Position numbers and translations under genes: made by a program. Below, piece after piece: positions 15,971 through 24,563 of a stretch of 39,407 nt of DNA. This stretch comes from Candidatus Zhuqueibacterota bacterium (GTDB lineage: Bacteria > Zhuqueibacterota > Zhuqueibacteria > Oceanimicrobiales > Oceanimicrobiaceae). Numbering within the stretch: position 1 is the stretch's first letter; every line of letters begins with the position of its first letter. The stretch covers positions 1 through 39,407 of the forward strand of contig JAJDAE010000101.1 in assembly GCA_029262035.1 (NCBI GenBank), written 5' to 3'. The notes beneath the pieces were generated by a model. The model ran no database searches and was not told the origin of the DNA. It saw only the letters and a program-made list of their open reading frames with translations.

Positions 15971-17479
15971 TTACTCAAAATTAAATTTAAGCAGAATGTC
16001 TTCGGCATTTTCAAGGAGAGGAGCTTTCATGGCCATGAGTGCATCTTCTACGTAAGGAATTCTGCGCATGCCGAGCAATGTGCAATCAATTTTATTCATT
16101 GAAGTTAAAACCCGTAAGGCTTGTTGTGAAAGGGTTTCCGAGTCCGCGAGTGTTTCGTTCAAACTTTTTAATCTGCCGGAGAGTTTGAAAGTGCGTTCCT
16201 GCGCATCATTCTCATATTTACGTGTGATAATATCCAGGAAATCCACTACAGCGCTGCCATATGTTTCCGCCCATTTAGTCAGGTCTTTTTCTTCTTTGAA
16301 ATTATTGGTAAAATAGGTGAGTAATGAAAAGTTTTGTGGAAGTATCATATTTTGTTTGATGTGATCCCAATGTTCCCAGTCTTCAAATATGGTAAATGCG
16401 TCTTTCAAGTTCGTTGAAAGAGAGAAAATTTTTGTAACCAGTTCCGTGTTAACTTCCCGGGGCATTTTTTTGATTAATTTATCTGCGAATTGCTTTTCGA
16501 GGCGTTGAAGCGTGACCAGCTTTTTATGAAAAGCATCGATTAACGCATTTGCTTCTGATTCTCGGAAACTGGCAATGCGCACCATCCGGTTGTTAAATGT
16601 TGCATTGAGTGGACGGTTAATCAGAGTACCCAAATTGTGATGTTTTGCAAAGTCAAGCAGAGTTTGTCCGGCGTTATTTTTTTCAGTTAAAGCACCAACT
16701 TCAAAAAGGTTGAAGGGAAACTGAATGACCTTAAAATAATTTTGGCTGCTTATATTTTTTGCTGTCTTTATAATTTCTTCCAGAGAAGTAAATTGAAAGT
16801 CGTTTTGTTTTGCAGGGAGAGTATTTGACGAAATACCGTATGCTTTGATTTTACCTTCGGCAACTTTTTCTTCCATCCATTCAAAGGCTTTGCCCAGTCG
16901 CTGATAGTACGACTTCTGAGCTTCTTCAATGTCGATGCCGTTATGTCTTTGTTTATCGGAAAGATAATACTCAGGGTTGTGCAACAGGTAAACATCCAGT
17001 GCGGAAACGCGCAAACGCTCCAGAGTCAGGCTGAGCTGGTTTTCTAAAAAGTCGGGATGAATGCAGTGCCAGCAGGTATCCTGATATTCTACTACTTCAG
17101 GAAACGAAGTGCCATCTGCGGCTGCTTGTTTGACCAGCTCCATGTTCTGGCCCTGAATATAGCCGACCTTTGAAATAATGACAATTTCTTCGCGGTAAAT
17201 TTCTTCGCGTTCAAGCATTTCATCCAGCAGGTTGCCAATAAGCATTTCACTGCCGCCATCGGTGTAATTGCTGGAGGTGTCAATTAAATTAAAGCCGTTA
17301 AGAAGTGCATAGCGTAGCGCCTTGGCGTGCTCAATAGAATTGTGGTGTACCCGGTAGCCGCCAAATCCAATATTGCTGACGTGGAAATTGGTGCTGCCAA
17401 GTGTTTTGATTGCGTGTTCGGGTATGTTTTTATTTTCTAATCGTTGGAAGTAACTTCTTGTGCCTTCTGGAGTTGCCAT
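15971..17479 (-). CDS. Aldo/keto reductase with long C-terminal extension
   Basis: A 502-residue cytoplasmic oxidoreductase. The first 320 or so residues form an AKR barrel. TLGSTNFHVSNIGFGGYRV opens it, the catalytic residues Asp67 and Tyr72 lie in LIDTSSNYTDGGSE, Lys104 in ISKVGY, and His138 (or His141) in TCWHCIHP. LRVSALDVYLLHNPEYY is the usual next strand. AKRs are normally 310-350 residues and use NADPH to reduce carbonyls. Here 150-180 extra residues, rich in Phe, Lys and Glu, form an extension that I do not recognise, before a closing segment that resembles the normal AKR end (LTSMNKIDCTLLGMRRIPYV). The extra sequence therefore seems to be an insertion before the last barrel elements. 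First gene of an operon with TPR and LEA14 genes. Confidence 0.88.
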   Translation of the reverse strand: MATPEGTRSYFQRLENKNIPEHAIKTLGSTNFHVSNIGFGGYRVHHNSIEHAKALRYALLNGFNLIDTSSNYTDGGSEMLIGNLLDEMLEREEIYREEIVIISKVGYIQGQNMELVKQAAADGTSFPEVVEYQDTCWHCIHPDFLENQLSLTLERLRVSALDVYLLHNPEYYLSDKQRHNGIDIEEAQKSYYQRLGKAFEWMEEKVAEGKIKAYGISSNTLPAKQNDFQFTSLEEIIKTAKNISSQNYFKVIQFPFNLFEVGALTEKNNAGQTLLDFAKHHNLGTLINRPLNATFNNRMVRIASFRESEANALIDAFHKKLVTLQRLEKQFADKLIKKMPREVNTELVTKIFSLSTNLKDAFTIFEDWEHWDHIKQNMILPQNFSLLTYFTNNFKEEKDLTKWAETYGSAVVDFLDIITRKYENDAQERTFKLSGRLKSLNETLADSETLSQQALRVLTSMNKIDCTLLGMRRIPYVEDALMAMKAPLLENAEDILLKFNFE

Positions 17480-17512
17480 CTATCATTTGCCAATTGGTTT
17501 AAAATTCCAGAC

Positions 17513-17541
17513 AAGATAACATATGGGTATAACTAAATCAA
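17513..17541 (-). promoter_or_regulatory. Sigma70-type promoter of the AKR-TPR-LEA14 operon
   Basis: On the minus strand TTGATT (17536-17541) and TATCTT (17513-17518) are separated by 17 nt. The predicted start point is about 28 nt upstream of the AKR ATG. Confidence 0.5.
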
Positions 17542-17631
17542 GTCCAAATCAAAATCCATTTCTTCTGCTACGAAATGTATTTTTTTTGTGACTTTTGAAA
17601 TTAAGCAGAGTATCGTTTTGAGAATCCAAGG

Positions 17632-17736
17632 TTAGACAAATGTTTTGTCCATTAAAACCATCATTAGGAAGTATGCCAATAACACCAATAATACGATGAT
17701 AAAAAAGTTAGATTCTTTTTTAGAAGTGGTTTCCAT
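17632..17736 (-). CDS. Small single-helix membrane protein (34 residues)
   Basis: A short gene in an otherwise empty 500-nt gap. ATG at 17734-17736 is preceded by GGAG with 7-nt spacing. The product has a polar, Lys/Ser-rich head (METTSKKESN), an uninterrupted hydrophobic helix of about 20 residues (FFIIVLLVLLAYFLMMVL) and a short polar tail (MDKTFV), ending at TAA. The composition is that of a single-pass inner-membrane micropeptide; such proteins often modulate a transporter or respiratory complex. The MFS transporter gene ends 266 nt upstream of this start on the same strand. I do not recognise the family. The ribosome binding site and clean topology are the evidence for a real gene. Confidence 0.62.
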   Translation of the reverse strand: METTSKKESNFFIIVLLVLLAYFLMMVLMDKTFV

Positions 17737-18001
17737 TTTAAACTCCGTTGGTTAATTACAAACTTGCAATCACGTTATTCACAACTACTGTGCCATTCAG
17801 CAGTTTGTTAACATATTGCAAAGGAATGATTTTTCTATACCATTCTAAGTGTTTAATTTATTGTCCTTTAGGTTTGGTTTTAGTAGATGGGGGTCTGGTG
17901 TCAGGGAAAAGGGTTGTCTTACAAAATTGTGTAAAAAACTCATTGCTTACATAGGTTTATTACCATTTTGAATTTGACAAATGTGTTGATTGTTAGCTTG
18001 T

Positions 18002-19234
18002 TTAAATTGAAGGCTTTGGCTGTGTTTCGTCAGTATAGCATTTTGTTCCCGGCTTTGGGAAGAGCAAAGCACATTTGGCGGATTTTAAAACCGGGGCTTC
18101 CATGAGAGTCGTGAATATGATTAAGGCACATCCAGCTAAAACAGCACAAACAAAAAACATATTTCTAATACCATAAATTTCGGCAACTGTGCCGAGAATG
18201 ATGCCTGAAAGCGAAATACCCAAATCAAAACCACCGTAGTAAAAAGAGAAAATTTTCCCCCGGGTTTTCTCCGTCGTATTGTCGGCTACCAGTGTTGTAA
18301 GGGTGGGTTGAGATGAGCCAAAACCAATACCATATAAAATCGATGCAACGATAATAAGTACAATAACCGAGGAGGTGCTTAAAAACAAAATGCCTGCAAT
18401 CAGGAGGCAAAGGGATAGTACCAGAACAAGACCTCGTCCTAAGGTTTTTGAGATTGGGCTGAGTACTAACCTTATTAGAAAGGCTGCTGTGCCGTAAATT
18501 GTGAAAAAGAACCCCACATTCATAGCTACATTTTCTTTCAAAAAAATGGGAATGTAAAACATGATACCGCCATGAACCAAACCTATCAAAATAACCAGGC
18601 TGGTTGAAATCAGAATTCTTCTGTGTTTAATTACTTCAAAATAATTTATTTTTTCTTCTGCCTCAGTATGCGTTTTAGTCTCTTTCAAAAAGAGTGAAAA
18701 AATTAGACAGACAACTGCTAAACCGGATACGAATATAAATAGGAAGTTGTATCCCATTTTATCGCCAATATAACTACCGGTAAGCGGGCCAAGCGCAAAT
18801 GCAATTGTGTTTACCATGCTGGTGTAGCTGATAGCTTCAGTTCGTTTGTCCGCAGGGGCTGCATCCGTAATAAGCGTAATGGAGGCTGTGCCAAATGCGG
18901 CCAACCCGAGTCCATGAAAAACACGGACGAAAAGCAAAATAGTAATTGAGTGAATGTAGATATAAAAGATTGGCGAGATGATGAAGATGATTACGCCAAA
19001 GATAAGAACTCCTTTTCGTCCAACGTTGTCTACCTGTTTGCCGACCAATGGCCGAAACGAAAGTACACCCACAGCAAATGCACTCATTACAATACCGATT
19101 TGAGAATTGTTTCCCCCAATGTCGTTCAGGTAGGTTGGTAAAGTGGGTAAAAGCGCGGCTAAACAGATAAAAAATATAACCCGTGTAATCCAGTTTATAA
19201 CCAGTTGGTTGGTGAAGAGTTTTTTGTTGTGCAT
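18002..19234 (-). CDS. MFS transporter
   Basis: A 410-residue integral membrane protein of the major facilitator superfamily with about 12 hydrophobic helices. It shows the loop 2-3 motif as RPLVGKQVDNVGRKGVL and the helix 4 stretch VRVFHGLGLAAFGTAS. Helix 5 includes ALGPLTGSYIGDKMGY, close to the antiporter motif C (GxxxGPxxGG), which favours efflux. A central charged loop (KETKTHTEAEE) separates the two halves. The best overall similarity I can name is the drug/arabinose-efflux-type group (YfkF/YhhS-like); the substrate is unknown. The frame extends five codons to a TTG, but the ATG at 19234 with GGAA upstream is the better start. Divergent from envC. Confidence 0.88.
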   Translation of the reverse strand: MHNKKLFTNQLVINWITRVIFFICLAALLPTLPTYLNDIGGNNSQIGIVMSAFAVGVLSFRPLVGKQVDNVGRKGVLIFGVIIFIISPIFYIYIHSITILLFVRVFHGLGLAAFGTASITLITDAAPADKRTEAISYTSMVNTIAFALGPLTGSYIGDKMGYNFLFIFVSGLAVVCLIFSLFLKETKTHTEAEEKINYFEVIKHRRILISTSLVILIGLVHGGIMFYIPIFLKENVAMNVGFFFTIYGTAAFLIRLVLSPISKTLGRGLVLVLSLCLLIAGILFLSTSSVIVLIIVASILYGIGFGSSQPTLTTLVADNTTEKTRGKIFSFYYGGFDLGISLSGIILGTVAEIYGIRNMFFVCAVLAGCALIIFTTLMEAPVLKSAKCALLFPKPGTKCYTDETQPKPSI

Positions 19235-19330
19235 TAAATTCCGAAACAATTCCGTTTGTCAAAATAATTCCGTTAAATATAATATCTTTATAGTAAGGCG
19301 CAAGCCGATAGCAGGCATAAGATTTTTTTA

Positions 19331-19359
19331 TTGATTTTCAAGCTCCCATCTGTTACTTT
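19331..19359 (+). promoter_or_regulatory. Sigma70-type promoter of the envC-recO operon
   Basis: TTGATT (19331-19336) and TACTTT (19354-19359) are 17 nt apart. Only 6 nt separate the -10 box from the ATG at 19366, and there is no ribosome binding site, so the transcript may begin at the start codon itself (leaderless). Confidence 0.5.
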
Positions 19360-19365
19360 AGTCTC

Positions 19366-20526
19366 ATGTTTTACAGAATTTTATTACTTGGGTTCGGACT
19401 CTGTATTTTGTTCTTTAATGCTTTCGGTCAGAACAAAACAAAACGTCATCATGAAAAGCTTCGGGATATCCGTGATGAGATAACTTCGGTGGAGAAAAAA
19501 ATTAAGGCCAGCAAGAAAAAAGAGTCCTCGATTTTGATTCTTCTCAATAATCTCGACCTGGATATTGATATTGCGCAAAGTCTTGTTCAAAACCTAAAAA
19601 AAGAACAAAAAAAGAAAAAGAAAGAAATTACCACAATAGAGAAGAACTTAACTTCTTCGGAAGATGAGCTGGAAGCGTTGAAACAAATGTTGAGTAAACG
19701 GCTGGTTTACACCTACAAATATGGCCGGGTTAAGGATGTTGAATTATTGCTTACTGCACGGTCTATCAATGATGGGCTTTTATGGCTGGAATATCAGAAG
19801 CGTTTATCTGAACATGCCTTCAGAAATTATGTTAAAATAAAAGAAAAAAAGCAGCAAATTACCCGCGATAGGGATTTGCTCACAGTGGAAATACAGGATC
19901 AGAAAAAAGTGATCGGAGAAAAAGTAAGCGAGGAAAAGAACCTTAAACAGAAAAAAAATAAGCGCCAGGCGGTTTTAAAGAAAGTTAGGAAGAGTACGGA
20001 TGTACTGCGTCAGCAATTGGCAGACAAAGAAAAGTCTGCTCAGGAAATTGAAAACCTGATTGTGCAGCTTGAAAGAGCGCCTCAAAAGAAAGAGTTACTC
20101 GTTAAACCTAATACCCCGTTTGCTGAACTTAAAGGGGAAATGCTTTGGCCTGCAAGTGGTGAAATTATTACAAAGTTCGGGCGATACAAGCACCCCGTGC
20201 TCAAAACTGTTACTGAAAATATCGGTATTGAAATTAAAGCGCCGCTTGGGAGCCCGGTTCAGGTTGTTGCCAGCGGGGTTGTAACAACCATTACCTGGCA
20301 GCGTGGACGCGGCAACATTGTAATTGTGAAGCACTATGGTGGTTTTTATTCTGTCTATGCGCACTTGGAAGAAATACTGGTTAATTCATTTGACAAAGTT
20401 CAAATGGGCGATGCCATCGGCAGCGTTGGCGAATCGGGCTCACTAAAGGGACCGGTTTTACATTTTGAAATTTGGAGTGGCACTGATAAACTCAATCCTG
20501 AAGCCTGGCTCGGAACGAGTAGTTGA
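19366..20526 (+). CDS. envC: EnvC-like murein hydrolase activator (coiled coil + degenerate LytM)
   Basis: A 386-residue exported protein: signal peptide (about 1-21, ending in FNAFGQ), a long Lys/Glu-rich coiled coil (about 25-240), and a C-terminal LytM/M23 domain (about 258-384). In active M23 enzymes the zinc site uses His and Asp of an HxGxD motif. Here that segment reads ENIGIEI, with Asn285 and Glu289 in those places, while His333 (YAHLE) and His366 (LHFEIW) are retained. Loss of the first ligands is what is known of EnvC and NlpD, which activate amidases rather than cutting murein. It would thus direct septal peptidoglycan splitting from the periplasm. First gene of the housekeeping operon; holB starts 19 nt after its stop. 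Confidence 0.85.
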   Translation: MFYRILLLGFGLCILFFNAFGQNKTKRHHEKLRDIRDEITSVEKKIKASKKKESSILILLNNLDLDIDIAQSLVQNLKKEQKKKKKEITTIEKNLTSSEDELEALKQMLSKRLVYTYKYGRVKDVELLLTARSINDGLLWLEYQKRLSEHAFRNYVKIKEKKQQITRDRDLLTVEIQDQKKVIGEKVSEEKNLKQKKNKRQAVLKKVRKSTDVLRQQLADKEKSAQEIENLIVQLERAPQKKELLVKPNTPFAELKGEMLWPASGEIITKFGRYKHPVLKTVTENIGIEIKAPLGSPVQVVASGVVTTITWQRGRGNIVIVKHYGGFYSVYAHLEEILVNSFDKVQMGDAIGSVGESGSLKGPVLHFEIWSGTDKLNPEAWLGTSS

Positions 20527-20545
20527 TTTTAAATTAGAGACAAAA

Positions 20546-21604
20546 ATGGTTTTTGAAAATATAATCGGACAAACCCGCACAAAGAATGCATTGCTGAAAG
20601 CGATTGAAAATGATCGCCTGTCGCATGCATATTTGTTTTCAGGCCTTGAAGGTGTAGGGTGCGATGCAATGGCTGTTGAACTGGGTCGGCAGCTTTTGAG
20701 TACGGGTGAGGAGGATGTACGTCTCAGCAATTTAACTCATCCTGATTTCCATGTAATTTTTCCTTCACCTGCAAAAATAAAAGAAGATGAATACCGCGAC
20801 ATAGTAAAGAATTTTGCTGAAAATCCATACGCCCGACAACAGCCATGGGCAAACCCGTCTATATCAATTGGTAAAGTGAGAGAAATCCGGCGAAAAGCTT
20901 CCTTCAAATCTTTTGAAGGGAAAGGTCGGGTTGTCTTGATTTTGGATTGTGAAAAAATGACCGTGGAGGCGGCAAACTCCCTTCTCAAAATTTTAGAGGA
21001 ACCGCCCGATAAAATGTATTTAATTATGTCATCGGAAAAGCCGAATTTGCTTTTGCCAACAATAAAATCGCGATGTCAGGTCATCAAGCTGGATCCTATC
21101 CCTGTTGGTGAAATCGAAACGGCATTGTTAAAACTGCCTGAAGTAAATGCTGAAAAAATAAAACTGGCAGCGAGATTGTCTGGGGGAAGTTACAAAACGG
21201 CACTTGATCTTATAGATGAAGATTTAAGCGAGCGTCAAAATCAGGCTCTGGAGTTTTTTCGGAAAACAATTCAAAATAGTTTTTTGCAAACTATTTTTGT
21301 GGATGAACTGCTGAAACGCTTTAACCGCGATTTGAAAAGCGTAAAGGAGCTGCTGGCACACGTGGCTATCTGGTTTCGTGATGCTTTAATTTTTCGTGAA
21401 GGTGGAGAGACCACTGGAAATTCAATTATACATTTTAACGAAAAAGAAGTTTTAAGTAAATTTAATAAAACTTTTCCAGATGCCGATTTGCACGCTGCTG
21501 TGCAGGAAATTGAAAATTCTATTGCATTGATGGATAGAAATGTTCAAATAAACTTAATTCTAATTGTTCTCTTAAATAAACTAAGAGCTTTTGTTCGGAG
21601 GTAG
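20546..21604 (+). CDS. holB: DNA polymerase III delta' subunit
   Basis: A clamp-loader ATPase-like subunit of 352 residues from ATG 20546. The frame is open further upstream inside envC, but the ATG followed by VFENIIGQTRTKNALLKAI is the family start. The AAA+ core shows a P-loop position GLEGVGCDA (33-41) lacking the Lys-Thr of a working Walker A, as expected for delta', which does not hydrolyse ATP. LLKILEEPP and the SRC motif (KSRCQVIKL, 175-177) are intact. The zinc-binding cysteines of E. coli HolB are not apparent. It helps load the sliding clamp at the replication fork. The stop codon is followed after two bases by the ricT-like start. Confidence 0.88.
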   Translation: MVFENIIGQTRTKNALLKAIENDRLSHAYLFSGLEGVGCDAMAVELGRQLLSTGEEDVRLSNLTHPDFHVIFPSPAKIKEDEYRDIVKNFAENPYARQQPWANPSISIGKVREIRRKASFKSFEGKGRVVLILDCEKMTVEAANSLLKILEEPPDKMYLIMSSEKPNLLLPTIKSRCQVIKLDPIPVGEIETALLKLPEVNAEKIKLAARLSGGSYKTALDLIDEDLSERQNQALEFFRKTIQNSFLQTIFVDELLKRFNRDLKSVKELLAHVAIWFRDALIFREGGETTGNSIIHFNEKEVLSKFNKTFPDADLHAAVQEIENSIALMDRNVQINLILIVLLNKLRAFVRR

Positions 21605-21606
21605 TT

Positions 21607-22461
21607 ATGGCAAATGAAATTATAGAAGTAAAGTTTAAAGGTGAAAGAATCGGGTTGTATCGCAATCCTGATCACCTCACATTAAGTTCCAGAGATTTTG
21701 TGATTGTTGAAGCCCATAAAGGTGTAGATTTAGGTCGCGTTAATAATATTGGTGATGAAACCCTGATTACAGACACCGGGCAAGAAATAAAAAATATTGT
21801 GCGCAAATCAAATTTCAACGATTTAAATAAGTTGGAAATTAACCATTACGAAGAAGAAAGGGCGTTGAAAACTTGCAAAGAAAAAGTTGAAAACCATGGT
21901 TTGGAAATGAAAATAGTAGATTGCGAATACCAATATGATCGCAACCGTGTTACGTTCTATTTTACTTCTGATAATCGTGTGGATTTCAGAGAATTGGTGC
22001 GGGATTTAGCCACCGTTTTTAAGACCCGAATCGAACTTCGGCAAATCAGCCCGCGCGACGAAGCAAAGCGTTTAAGCGGCTTTGGTGTCTGCGGCCGGCA
22101 AATTTGCTGTTCTTGCTGGATTAAGGAGTTTTTACCGGTTACGACACAGGCCGCCCGCGACCAAAATTTGTCGTTGAATCCTTCAAAACTGGCTGGCGTT
22201 TGCGGCCGGTTAAAATGCTGCTTAATGTACGAACGCGATTTTTACAATGAAACCGTCAAACAATTTCCGGAATTGGCAAAACCAATAATCACAGAAAAAG
22301 GTGAAGGAATTGTCGCAAGTATTGATCTTCTAAATGAAAAAGTTAATATACGACATTCTGATGGAACCACAGAAACTCTCTCTCTTGAGGCTGTTCAAAA
22401 TATATATAGCTGCCACAGCGAGTGCAGCCCCGCCGAAGAAAGCTGGGAAGATTTAAACTAA
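21607..22461 (+). CDS. ricT: PSP1-domain regulatory iron-sulfur protein (RicT/YaaT-like)
   Basis: A 284-residue cytoplasmic protein with a PSP1 domain. The N-terminal part (1-150) contains IVEAHKGVDLGRV and FYFTSDNRVDFRELVRDLA. The cysteine block SGFGVCGRQICCSCW (Cys162, 167, 168, 170) and LAGVCGRLKCCLMYE (Cys199, 204, 205) follows. In Bacillus, RicT forms a complex with RicA and RicF that binds iron-sulfur clusters and stimulates RNase Y-dependent mRNA processing; similar cysteines are kept here. No ricA or ricF is in the window, so the role in this organism is inferred. GGAGG lies just before the ATG inside the 3' end of holB. It commonly sits beside holB and metG in many genomes, as it does here. 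Confidence 0.9.
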   Translation: MANEIIEVKFKGERIGLYRNPDHLTLSSRDFVIVEAHKGVDLGRVNNIGDETLITDTGQEIKNIVRKSNFNDLNKLEINHYEEERALKTCKEKVENHGLEMKIVDCEYQYDRNRVTFYFTSDNRVDFRELVRDLATVFKTRIELRQISPRDEAKRLSGFGVCGRQICCSCWIKEFLPVTTQAARDQNLSLNPSKLAGVCGRLKCCLMYERDFYNETVKQFPELAKPIITEKGEGIVASIDLLNEKVNIRHSDGTTETLSLEAVQNIYSCHSECSPAEESWEDLN

Positions 22462-22481
22462 GTCAGGGAAAGATTTACAAC

Positions 22482-24536
22482 TTGGAAAAAAATAAAAAAA
22501 TATTGGTAACCAGCGCGTTACCTTATGCCAATGGCCCTTTGCATATAGGGCATATTGCCGGGGCTTATTTGCCGGCTGATATTTACGTACGCTATAATCG
22601 CCTGAAAGGCAATGATGTCGTTTACATTTGCGGCTCCGATGAACATGGCGTGGCCATCACCATTCGGGCAGAGCAAGATGGTGTTAAGCCTACCGACATT
22701 ATCGATCGCTTTCATGAGCTGAATAAAAAAAGTTTTGTTAGATTCGGCATAAGTTTCGATAATTATTCGCGGACGTCTCGGCCAGTACATCACGAGACTG
22801 CAAAGGAATTTTTTAAGGATATTTATGATAAGAATATTCTAAAAAAGAAAAAGGAAAAGCAGTTCTATGATGAAAATGCCAGCATGTTTTTACCAGACCG
22901 GTATGTGGAAGGCACTTGCCCCGTCTGTAAAAATCAGGGTGCGCGTGGAGACCAGTGCGAAAAATGCGGCAGTGATTTAGACCAAACCGAGTTGATTAAC
23001 CCGATCAGTAAGTTAACCGGGGAAACGCCGGTTTTAAAAGAGACCTCGCATTGGTATTTTCCGCTGGGTGATTTTCAGGGAAAGCTTAAAGACTACCTCG
23101 ACCGCCACCCGGAGTGGAAAGAAAATGTTAGAAATTATTGTTATGGATGGCTTAAACAAGGCCTGCGCGATCGTGCTGTAACCCGCGATTTGTCCTGGGG
23201 AATTCCGGTGCCGCTCGATGGCGCCGACGGCAAGGTTATTTATGTTTGGTTTGAAGCTGTACTGGGCTATATATCGGCCACAAAAGAATGGGCGAAGCAA
23301 GTTGGGCAGCCGGATCGCTGGAAAGATTATTGGCAGAATCCGGAATGCAAATTGGTCAACTTCATAGGCAAGGATAATATTGTTTTTCATGCCGTCATGT
23401 TTCCGGCGATCTTGATGGCAAAGGGCGACTACATTCTACCCGAAAATGTGCCAGCTAATGAATTTTTAAATTTAGAAGGACAGAAAATTTCAACCAGCCG
23501 TAATTTTGCAATTTGGCTGGATGATTATCTCGATCGCTTCCCACCGGATCCTTTGAGGTATATGCTCGCAGCCAATGCTCCGGAAAACAAAGATTCGGAC
23601 TTTTCATGGAAAGATTTTCAAACTCGCAATAATAGCGAGCTGGTTGGTATCCTCGGTAATTTCGTCAATCGTTCAATGACTTTTCTTGCCAAAAACTTTG
23701 ATAACACGGTGCCGCCAGCAACAGACCTCGACGAAATGGACAGGGAGCTTCTCAAGCGTATCGCAACCGCACCGCAATCTGTAAGTGACGCATTGGAAAA
23801 GTTTGAAGTACGGCGGGCATTGAAAGCATTTATGGATGTAGCGCGGGATGCCAATAAATATTTCAATGATAAAGAACCCTGGCACATGGTTAAAACCGAT
23901 AAGGTGAAATGCGGTGTTACCATGAATATGTGCATCCAAATTTCCCGGACACTGGCAATTCTGATGGTTCCGTTTATGCCGTATTCGGCAGAAAAGTTAT
24001 GGAAGTTACTCAACCTGAATGGTGATGCTGCTGGCCAGAATTGGGCTACTGCCGGAGAACCCAAAGTTGCTGCCGGACATAAATTGAATCCACCTGAAAT
24101 TTTGTTCACAAAAATAGAAGATGGTGTGATTGAAGCAGAAATGGCAAGATTAAATGATTCGCAGAAGAAACCTGAGTCTGACGGCAAAAAAGAAAAGACG
24201 GGGAAAAGTAATTTGATTTCTTTTGATGAATTTAAAAATGTTGATTTGCGGATCGCGAAAGTTCTTTCTGCGGAAAAGGTAGAAAAAGCGGACAAGCTGC
24301 TGCGTTTAGAAGTTGAGGTCGGCGAGGAAAAGCGCCAGATCATTGCAGGCCTTGCACAGAAATTTTCGGCTGAGGATTTAGTTGGAAAACGTGTGGTGAT
24401 TGTTGCCAATTTGAAGCCGGCAAAAATCCGTGGTCTGGAATCGCAGGGCATGCTGCTCGCAGCAGAAGACGCCAACGGTGAGATGAGTCTCGTCACGGTA
24501 GAAAATGAAATTGCAACCGGCGCCAAAGTAAAATAG
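22482..24536 (+). CDS. metG: Methionyl-tRNA synthetase
   Basis: A class I aminoacyl-tRNA synthetase, 684 residues from TTG 22482. It joins methionine to tRNA-Met. The HIGH motif is HIGH at 21-24 and the KMSKS equivalent is KISTS at 335-339. A zinc knuckle lies between, with Cys146, Cys149, Cys159 and Cys162. The C-terminal tRNA-binding (EMAP/Arc1p-like) domain, about 578-684, contains DLRIAKV, KADKLLRLEV and GLESQGMLLAA and normally mediates dimerisation. The frame is open upstream to a GTG at 22422 inside the ricT-like gene, but the AGGGA at 22465 and the usual protein length favour the TTG; an intermediate ATT cannot be ruled out. It lies 20 nt after the ricT-like stop. Confidence 0.95.
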   Translation: MEKNKKILVTSALPYANGPLHIGHIAGAYLPADIYVRYNRLKGNDVVYICGSDEHGVAITIRAEQDGVKPTDIIDRFHELNKKSFVRFGISFDNYSRTSRPVHHETAKEFFKDIYDKNILKKKKEKQFYDENASMFLPDRYVEGTCPVCKNQGARGDQCEKCGSDLDQTELINPISKLTGETPVLKETSHWYFPLGDFQGKLKDYLDRHPEWKENVRNYCYGWLKQGLRDRAVTRDLSWGIPVPLDGADGKVIYVWFEAVLGYISATKEWAKQVGQPDRWKDYWQNPECKLVNFIGKDNIVFHAVMFPAILMAKGDYILPENVPANEFLNLEGQKISTSRNFAIWLDDYLDRFPPDPLRYMLAANAPENKDSDFSWKDFQTRNNSELVGILGNFVNRSMTFLAKNFDNTVPPATDLDEMDRELLKRIATAPQSVSDALEKFEVRRALKAFMDVARDANKYFNDKEPWHMVKTDKVKCGVTMNMCIQISRTLAILMVPFMPYSAEKLWKLLNLNGDAAGQNWATAGEPKVAAGHKLNPPEILFTKIEDGVIEAEMARLNDSQKKPESDGKKEKTGKSNLISFDEFKNVDLRIAKVLSAEKVEKADKLLRLEVEVGEEKRQIIAGLAQKFSAEDLVGKRVVIVANLKPAKIRGLESQGMLLAAEDANGEMSLVTVENEIATGAKVK

Positions 24537-24563
24537 CCGACCGCTTTAGACCGAGAACTAACC

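Noticed and set aside
17748-17954. Plus-strand reading frame of 68 codons in the gap before the MFS gene
   Set aside because: TTG start without a ribosome binding site, mixed composition, no recognisable pattern; the minus-strand 34-residue frame next to it has far better signals.
22422-22481. Upstream GTG extension of metG
   Set aside because: It lies inside the ricT-like gene and adds a basic leader not found in MetG; the TTG at 22482 gives the normal N-terminus.
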